From the NCBI GenBank assembly GCA_018607545.1, contig JABBBF010000056.1, forward strand, positions 1-10,915: DNA of 10,915 bases, in the 5' to 3' direction. The stretch comes from SAR92 clade bacterium. GTDB lineage: Bacteria; Pseudomonadota; Gammaproteobacteria; Pseudomonadales; Porticoccaceae. The stretch's first letter is position 1. Each line of letters begins with the position of its first letter. The notes beneath the pieces were generated by a model. It was given only the letters and a program-made list of their open reading frames with translations, searched no databases and had not been told where the DNA came from. Below, one piece after another: positions 6,432 through 10,915 of the stretch. The position numbers and the translations under genes were made by a program.

Positions 6432-7463
6432 TTGACTGCACTGAAAATTGATCAAAACGTCCTCGACCAGGCCTATGCCTGGATTGTTGCGTTGCGTGGT
6501 GAACAAGTGGGCGAAAAAGACCTTGAGGAATTTTCAGGGTGGCTTACCGAGGATAAATCTCATCAGTTGGCCTGGGATGAGGCGCTGGAACTTTGGGAGA
6601 CAATGGGTGCAGTCTCCCATCTTCCTGTAGACGAGCTATTGGCAGAGAATTCTGTCGAGTCGACAGTCTCTACTGAAATCCTCGCCGATACCCAGCCAGC
6701 AGCAGGTTTTGGTCTGTTGGAAAAATTACAGACACTTTGGAAGCCAATGGCGCTGGCTTTTTCTCTGGCCCTGGTTGGTTTTCTTGCAGTATTTAATCTT
6801 CAGTCCGAGGGTGAAATCTTCGCTGCAGGCACAGGCCAGTATCTGGCGGTTACTCTTGCCGATGGCAGTGTTGTTGAGCTCAATACCAATAGTGAAATCT
6901 CGGTATCCCTGACAGAGAATGTCCGTGAGATTGAGCTGCACAAGGGCGAAGTCTTCTTCACGGTCGCCAGGGATAAGGACAGACCATTTGTTGTCGATGT
7001 GGCAGGTGCAACTGTTCGCGCAGTGGGCACAGCGTTTAATATATATCGGGTCACTGACCAGAGCGCCATAGTCTCTGTAAGCGAGGGCATTGTTCGCGTG
7101 GAAGAGGCGGGGGGATCCTCTGTCACCTCAGCACAGTCAAAGTTATTGACGGTTGATGAAGCTGTGGAGATTGATGCGGTTCGCGGCCTGTCCGAGTCCA
7201 ATATACGAAATTCCCAGACCACCGCATGGCGGCAGGGGCAGCTGTTATTTGAAAACACCTCGGTTGGGGATGCTGTTGAAATGCTCAATCGCTATCTGCA
7301 CAAAAAAGTCATCGTCGCCGATGATGTATCTCGAAGTATCAAGATATCAGGCACTTTCTCGTCCCGCCAAAAGAAAGAAACTCTCGCCGCAGTTGCTCAA
7401 GCCCTAGGCCTGGAGCTGAATTCCCGTGGCAATAAATGGTTGTTGTCTCAGCCCAAGCCATAA
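6432..7463 (+). CDS. fecR: FecR family anti-sigma/sigma regulator
   Basis: Inner-membrane protein that receives the signal from the outer-membrane receptor's STN domain in the periplasm and controls the FecI-type sigma factor in the cytoplasm. The 343-residue protein has the N-terminal cytoplasmic FecR_N (DUF4880-like) domain at about 8-60, with AYAWIVALRG and the conserved FSGWL...DKSHQLAWDEA pattern. One membrane helix follows at about 103-122. The periplasmic FecR domain (about 133-225) contains LADGSVVELNTNSEI, LHKGEVFFTVARD and VRAVGTAFNIYR. A C-terminal STN/DUF4974-like segment covers about 272-340. The start is most likely the TTG at 6432. The in-frame region back to the TAG at 6396 contains no ATG or GTG, and the domain begins right after. 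The ribosome site is weak. The receptor gene follows after 40 bases, so they probably form one operon. Confidence 0.93.
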   Translation: MTALKIDQNVLDQAYAWIVALRGEQVGEKDLEEFSGWLTEDKSHQLAWDEALELWETMGAVSHLPVDELLAENSVESTVSTEILADTQPAAGFGLLEKLQTLWKPMALAFSLALVGFLAVFNLQSEGEIFAAGTGQYLAVTLADGSVVELNTNSEISVSLTENVREIELHKGEVFFTVARDKDRPFVVDVAGATVRAVGTAFNIYRVTDQSAIVSVSEGIVRVEEAGGSSVTSAQSKLLTVDEAVEIDAVRGLSESNIRNSQTTAWRQGQLLFENTSVGDAVEMLNRYLHKKVIVADDVSRSIKISGTFSSRQKKETLAAVAQALGLELNSRGNKWLLSQPKP

Positions 7464-7503
7464 GGTTTAATAATCCTCTGTATTTAGTCTGGGTCTATGC
7501 CCT

Positions 7504-10500
7504 ATGGCATGTTTTGGATTTTTGAATAATTATTATCGCCGTCTGTTGGCTGTAAGCCGAACATCGCTGTTTTCCATTGGCTGTTTATTTTCTATATTCT
7601 CAAGCTCTTTATTCTCAAGCTCTGCGGCTCAGGCAATTGTTACAGATATTTATCCGGTTGAACTGCCTCAGGGCAGTCTGCATAGTTCGCTGATAGCGCT
7701 TGGCCAGCAAACCCAGTCTTCAATTATTTTTCCATCTTCAATGGGCAATGATCAGGATGTTCCAGAGGTCGTTGGCAGCTTTAGTATTTTAGAGGTATTG
7801 GATCGGCTAATTGAAAAGCGCGATATTGAATACCGTATTGTGGGGCCCCAGACAGTGGTGGTATTACCGCGCTGCAAGGTGGGTTGGGACTGTGCCGCTA
7901 TGCATGAGGATCTGCAGCGCAGCAAAAATCAGTATCCGATGATCGAAGAGTTAATTGTCCGTGGCAAGCCGCTTACCGGATCCAGATTTAGGCAGATAAA
8001 CGGTAACTCATTTACCCCTACAGATATTATTACCTCCACTGAAATTCGCCTTTCCGGTGCGCAAACACTTTCACAGTTAATGCGGTTTACACCGGAAGTG
8101 GCCGGGAACTCGGCGAGCACTGCGGTCAGCAATGGTGGAAATGGTACTGCCAGTGTGACCTTGCGAGGATTTCCGGCAACCAATACGCTGGTTTTGATCA
8201 ATGGATTGCGCAGCGCAGCCAATGCTATCGATGGCGGCTCAGTTGATCTTAACAGTATTCCTCTGGCGGCCGTGGATCGAATCGAAATTCTCAAGGACAG
8301 TGGTTCATCTGTCTATGGTTCAGATGCTATTGCCGGGGTTGTAAATGTTATTTTGCGCAAAAGCTTTGATGGTGTTCTGGTCAATACATTTTTCGGGGCG
8401 TCGGATACCGGGGACAATCAAACAGCTCGCTACGATATTCTGGCTAGCGGTAAAGTTGCCGGATTAGAACTGTTAGCGATGGCCTCCCACTATGATCAGG
8501 CAGGCTTCCTCAGTCGCGATAGAGCAATTTCAAGTTCCGCTGATGGGCGCATGCAGGGCGGCACTGATCAGCGTTCAAGCGCCACACCAAATGCCCGCAT
8601 TCATGTTGGCGATAATGTTGTTACTCTTGAAGAGGGGCGGGTAAGCGGAAGTTCTCCCTCAGATTTCCGCAATGTGACGGACGAAGATCTTTTTAACTAT
8701 TTAGCCTATACCTCTTCACTTGTGCCGGCAGAGCGAGATTCATTTTTTCTCTCTGGCAGTCTGACTGAGCTGAGTTCACTGGAAAGTACTTTTGAACTCG
8801 GCTACGTGAAAAATATCACTCATAGTACTTTTTCTCCGGCACCCATCTTTACTGCCTTTGAAGAGGTTCCGATCAGCATCTCGGCCGCGAACCAATTCAA
8901 TCCATTTGCCGAAGATATTGTCGATACGCGAATAAGGCTGTTAGGTTTGGGCCCTCGTGTACAGACGAATAAGTCTGAGACTTTTCGCGCCAACAGCAAA
9001 TTGATGGGAACCCTGCGCGATGGCGAGTGGCAGGTCAGTGTCAATTGGAGTGAAAATAAAGCCGTTGAACAGTGGCGCAATCTGGTCGACGCGGAAAATC
9101 TCGCTCTAGGGCTCGGCAGCAGTTCTGCCTGTGCCAGTATAGATGGCTGTGTGCCAATTAACTTTTTTGGATCGCCAGATGCAATCACGCATGAGCAGCT
9201 TAACTATATCCGCGGCAAAGCGGTTAACCGAGGCCGATCAACATTGGCCTCGATTAATATAGATATATCCCAGATTGCCAGAATTTCAGCGGTAGAAAAT
9301 ATTGAGTTTGCTGCGGGTTTAGAAATGCGAAGGGAAACCTTTGCCACAGAGGCAGACCCGCGAGTTGAAAATAATCAGTTAATCGGTGGTGAGTTTGGCA
9401 GTAGTCGCGGAAACAGAACGAGTTCGGAACTCTATATAGAATCGCTGGTACCAATTATTGCTAGTGAGAATAGGATTGCAGAGCCTGTCTTAGAGGCGAA
9501 TATATCCTTTAGAGCTACTCAGTACAGTGACTTTGGTTCAGAGGCCAACCCCAAATTGGCGGTGCGTTATCGACCGAATAGCGATCTAATGTTGCGGGGC
9601 AGTATTTCTCAGGGGTTTCGTGCGCCGTCACTCTTTGAGTTAAATCAGACCGACAGTATCAGCCAGGCGTTTTTGGTCGATCCCTGTTCGAACCCTGAAA
9701 ATGTTGGCGTACTGCCGGGTTGTGATATGCAGACTGATCCGCTGCGAGTTCAGTATCTGACCGTAACTGGCGGCAATCCCGAGCTGCACCCTGAAATCTC
9801 TAAAAACCTTTCTCTGGGCTTTATTTATAAGCCTCCCGGACTGCGCAATTTTACTTTTGGACTCGATGCCTACCGAATTCAAGTTGATAATATTATCGGT
9901 GCCAGCGGTCAGTTTTTCCTCGATCAGAACGCTGCCGAACTAAGTTTTAGCGATCGAATTATTCGCGATGGAAATGGTGAAGTTGTGAGAATTTTGGCGA
10001 ATAATGAAAACCTTGGGACGCGTGATATTTCAGGCTTTGATGCGGATATTTCCTGGCGAGTTTTTATCGCCAAGTGGGGAAGCCTAGGGGTTGATCTGAG
10101 CGGCTCACATATTCATTCATATCAGCTTCAAAGCGCTCCGACCGAAGAGGTTCAAGAGTTGGCGGGAACATTTTCAGATGAGGCGGCAGAGGGGTCTGGA
10201 GCCCTGCCAAAATGGAAGACCAGATTAAATTTATTCTGGCAATTTGGGCGCTGGGAAGTCGCACTCTCATCATTTAGAGTCAGCAGCTTAACAGAGACAG
10301 TCAATGGCCCAGATAGTCACCGCGACTCTGGCGGCTGGTCACGCGAAGATGCTCAGATGAGTTATCACTTTAATTCTGGAGAATCGCTGATAACGCTCGG
10401 GGTCGATAATATATTTAATGAGCCGCCCCCCTTTCTGGCCTCCGCATTCAACGATAATTTTGATTCAAGAACCTATGAATCCACTGGCAGGTTCTTTTAT

Positions 10501-10524
10501 GCCAGGTTCAGCCATCACCTGTAA
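7504..10524 (+). CDS. TonB-dependent outer-membrane receptor/transducer with N-terminal STN domain
   Basis: Outer-membrane active transporter that also signals to FecR. The 1006-residue precursor has a signal peptide (basic YYRR at 10-13, hydrophobic stretch, likely cleavage after AQA at 42-44). The STN domain is at about 50-122 (VELPQGSLHSSLIALGQQT onward). The TonB box is probably EELIVRG (148-154), and the plug is at about 165-290, with VTLRGFPATNTLVLINGLR and VDRIEILKDSGSSVYGSDA. The remainder is the 22-strand barrel, including GFRAPSLFELNQ and GNPELHPEIS. Cysteine pairs occur in the STN-plug linker (124 and 130) and in two barrel loops. The last residue is Leu rather than the usual Phe or Trp. 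The ligand is unknown; siderophore, haem, glycan or peptide degradation products are all possible. The gene is in an operon with fecR and is followed by a terminator. Confidence 0.95.
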   Translation: MACFGFLNNYYRRLLAVSRTSLFSIGCLFSIFSSSLFSSSAAQAIVTDIYPVELPQGSLHSSLIALGQQTQSSIIFPSSMGNDQDVPEVVGSFSILEVLDRLIEKRDIEYRIVGPQTVVVLPRCKVGWDCAAMHEDLQRSKNQYPMIEELIVRGKPLTGSRFRQINGNSFTPTDIITSTEIRLSGAQTLSQLMRFTPEVAGNSASTAVSNGGNGTASVTLRGFPATNTLVLINGLRSAANAIDGGSVDLNSIPLAAVDRIEILKDSGSSVYGSDAIAGVVNVILRKSFDGVLVNTFFGASDTGDNQTARYDILASGKVAGLELLAMASHYDQAGFLSRDRAISSSADGRMQGGTDQRSSATPNARIHVGDNVVTLEEGRVSGSSPSDFRNVTDEDLFNYLAYTSSLVPAERDSFFLSGSLTELSSLESTFELGYVKNITHSTFSPAPIFTAFEEVPISISAANQFNPFAEDIVDTRIRLLGLGPRVQTNKSETFRANSKLMGTLRDGEWQVSVNWSENKAVEQWRNLVDAENLALGLGSSSACASIDGCVPINFFGSPDAITHEQLNYIRGKAVNRGRSTLASINIDISQIARISAVENIEFAAGLEMRRETFATEADPRVENNQLIGGEFGSSRGNRTSSELYIESLVPIIASENRIAEPVLEANISFRATQYSDFGSEANPKLAVRYRPNSDLMLRGSISQGFRAPSLFELNQTDSISQAFLVDPCSNPENVGVLPGCDMQTDPLRVQYLTVTGGNPELHPEISKNLSLGFIYKPPGLRNFTFGLDAYRIQVDNIIGASGQFFLDQNAAELSFSDRIIRDGNGEVVRILANNENLGTRDISGFDADISWRVFIAKWGSLGVDLSGSHIHSYQLQSAPTEEVQELAGTFSDEAAEGSGALPKWKTRLNLFWQFGRWEVALSSFRVSSLTETVNGPDSHRDSGGWSREDAQMSYHFNSGESLITLGVDNIFNEPPPFLASAFNDNFDSRTYESTGRFFYARFSHHL
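7595..7623 (+). repeat. Tandem 15-base duplication inside the receptor signal peptide
   Basis: TATTCTCAAGCTCTT at 7595-7609 is repeated directly at 7610-7623 (14 of the 15 bases). The unit is a multiple of three, so it duplicates five codons and yields FSSSLFSSS in the hydrophobic part of the signal peptide. Slippage between the copies would shorten or lengthen the signal peptide by five residues without a frameshift. Confidence 0.8.
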
Positions 10525-10526
10525 CC

Positions 10527-10554
10527 ACAGGGCGCAAAAAAGCCCTGTAGTTTT
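10527..10554 (+). terminator. Rho-independent terminator of the receptor operon
   Basis: ACAGGGC (10527-10533) and GCCCTGT (10542-10548) form a perfect 7-bp stem with an 8-base A-rich loop, beginning two bases after the receptor stop codon. AG and then TTTT follow. The T run is short, so efficiency may be modest. On the opposite strand no T run follows the stem, so it is less likely to serve the convergent exbD. Confidence 0.7.
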
Positions 10555-10590
10555 CACTGCAAGGCTTATTCGATTATTACTTTAAGCTAT

Positions 10591-10915
10591 CTACTCATCA
10601 GTCGATAAAGAGACGTCGTAGACACCGGCTTCTCGAGCCTGATCAGAGATAAGAACAAACAATTCTGTCTTCGATTTCGGATGAGCGCTAATAATAACTT
10701 TGGCCTCCGGCTTCTCGGCGTGCATACGTTCAACATTCGCACGAACAGCGCGAACATCAATGCGTCGGCCCTCAAGAGTCAGCTCATTGCTCTCAGAAAC
10801 TCGGAAAACAATATTGGTGTTTTCAGTATCTGGTGGTGGCTCATCTGAGGTTGGTGGGCGATTAACATCAAGCCCTGATTCGTTTACAAATGAAGCCGTA
10901 ACAATGAAAAAAATC
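10591..10915 (-). CDS. exbD: ExbD/TolR family biopolymer transport protein, 5' end beyond the window
   Basis: Component of the ExbB-ExbD-TonB motor that uses proton motive force to energise TonB-dependent receptors. Only the last 107 residues are in the window, with a TAG stop at 10591-10593. The first visible residues, IFFIVTASFVNESGLDVNRP, are the end of the single transmembrane helix and its periplasmic exit, the ExbD signature region. A Pro-rich linker follows (PPTSDEPPPD), then the periplasmic domain with LEGRRIDVRAVRANVE and KVIISAHPKSKTELFVLISD. ExbD is normally about 135-145 residues, so roughly 25-35 N-terminal residues, including the proton-carrying membrane Asp, lie off the right edge. 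The gene is convergent with the receptor gene. TolR is the alternative, but the TonB-receptor neighbour favours ExbD. Confidence 0.88.
   Translation of the reverse strand, partial: IFFIVTASFVNESGLDVNRPPTSDEPPPDTENTNIVFRVSESNELTLEGRRIDVRAVRANVERMHAEKPEAKVIISAHPKSKTELFVLISDQAREAGVYDVSLSTDE

Noticed and set aside
6800..7288. 162-codon minus-strand ORF opposite fecR
   Set aside because: Shadow of the FecR coding frame with Ser/Thr-rich low-complexity sequence.
10587..10775. 62-codon minus-strand ORF near the right edge
   Set aside because: It overlaps, in another frame of the same strand, the ExbD reading frame that is open to the window edge and clearly homologous.
1..10915. CRISPR array, insertion sequence, prophage or tRNA
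   Set aside because: No regularly spaced long repeats, transposase or integrase-like proteins, terminal inverted repeats or tRNA-like cloverleaf was seen on either strand.

Overview
The window looks like a chromosomal segment of a motile, aerobic, marine-type gammaproteobacterium of moderate GC content. This rests on the gammaproteobacterial type of the flagellin ends, a sigma-28 promoter of the GCCGAT class, a TRAP transporter, and a FecI-FecR-TonB receptor cluster with an ExbD next to it. The lineage is an inference from protein style; no rRNA or other marker gene is present.

Layout. (1) 1-2400, minus strand: a flagellar filament block. flaG (1842-2267) is transcribed first from a near-consensus sigma-28 promoter (2372-2398). 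After a 384-base gap comes the flagellin gene fliC (285-1457), which ends at a strong hairpin terminator (204-237). The gap carries a four-copy, helically phased TTGCCG array. (2) 2444-4440, plus strand: a TRAP transporter membrane pair, dctQ-dctM, translationally coupled by a TGATG overlap, with no substrate-binding DctP gene in the window. (3) 4490-5449, minus strand: an alpha/beta hydrolase of the monoacylglycerol lipase/lysophospholipase type, convergent with the TRAP operon. (4) 5529-10524, plus strand: a cell-surface signalling cluster. It comprises a FecI-like ECF sigma factor, a 357-base gap, a FecR-type anti-sigma/regulator with an apparent TTG start, and a 1006-residue TonB-dependent receptor with an N-terminal STN signalling domain, closed by a hairpin terminator. 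(5) 10591 to the right edge, minus strand: the 3' part of an exbD gene, running off the window.

How the genes work together. In the receptor cluster, ligand binding at the outer-membrane receptor should be passed through its periplasmic STN domain to the membrane-anchored FecR, which controls the FecI-like sigma factor. The sigma factor would then drive expression of the receptor. ExbD belongs to the proton-motive-force motor (ExbB-ExbD-TonB) that energises such receptors. The receptor's ligand cannot be read from the sequence. The flagellar block and the TRAP operon diverge from a shared 242-base region but are otherwise functionally unrelated.

I see no tRNA, rRNA, insertion sequence, CRISPR array or phage feature. 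I did not find a clearly new biological system. The most unusual points are the flaG-before-fliC order with the phased repeat array between them, the TRAP membrane pair without its binding protein, the long gap inside the FecI/FecR locus, and a tandem duplication inside the receptor's signal peptide.
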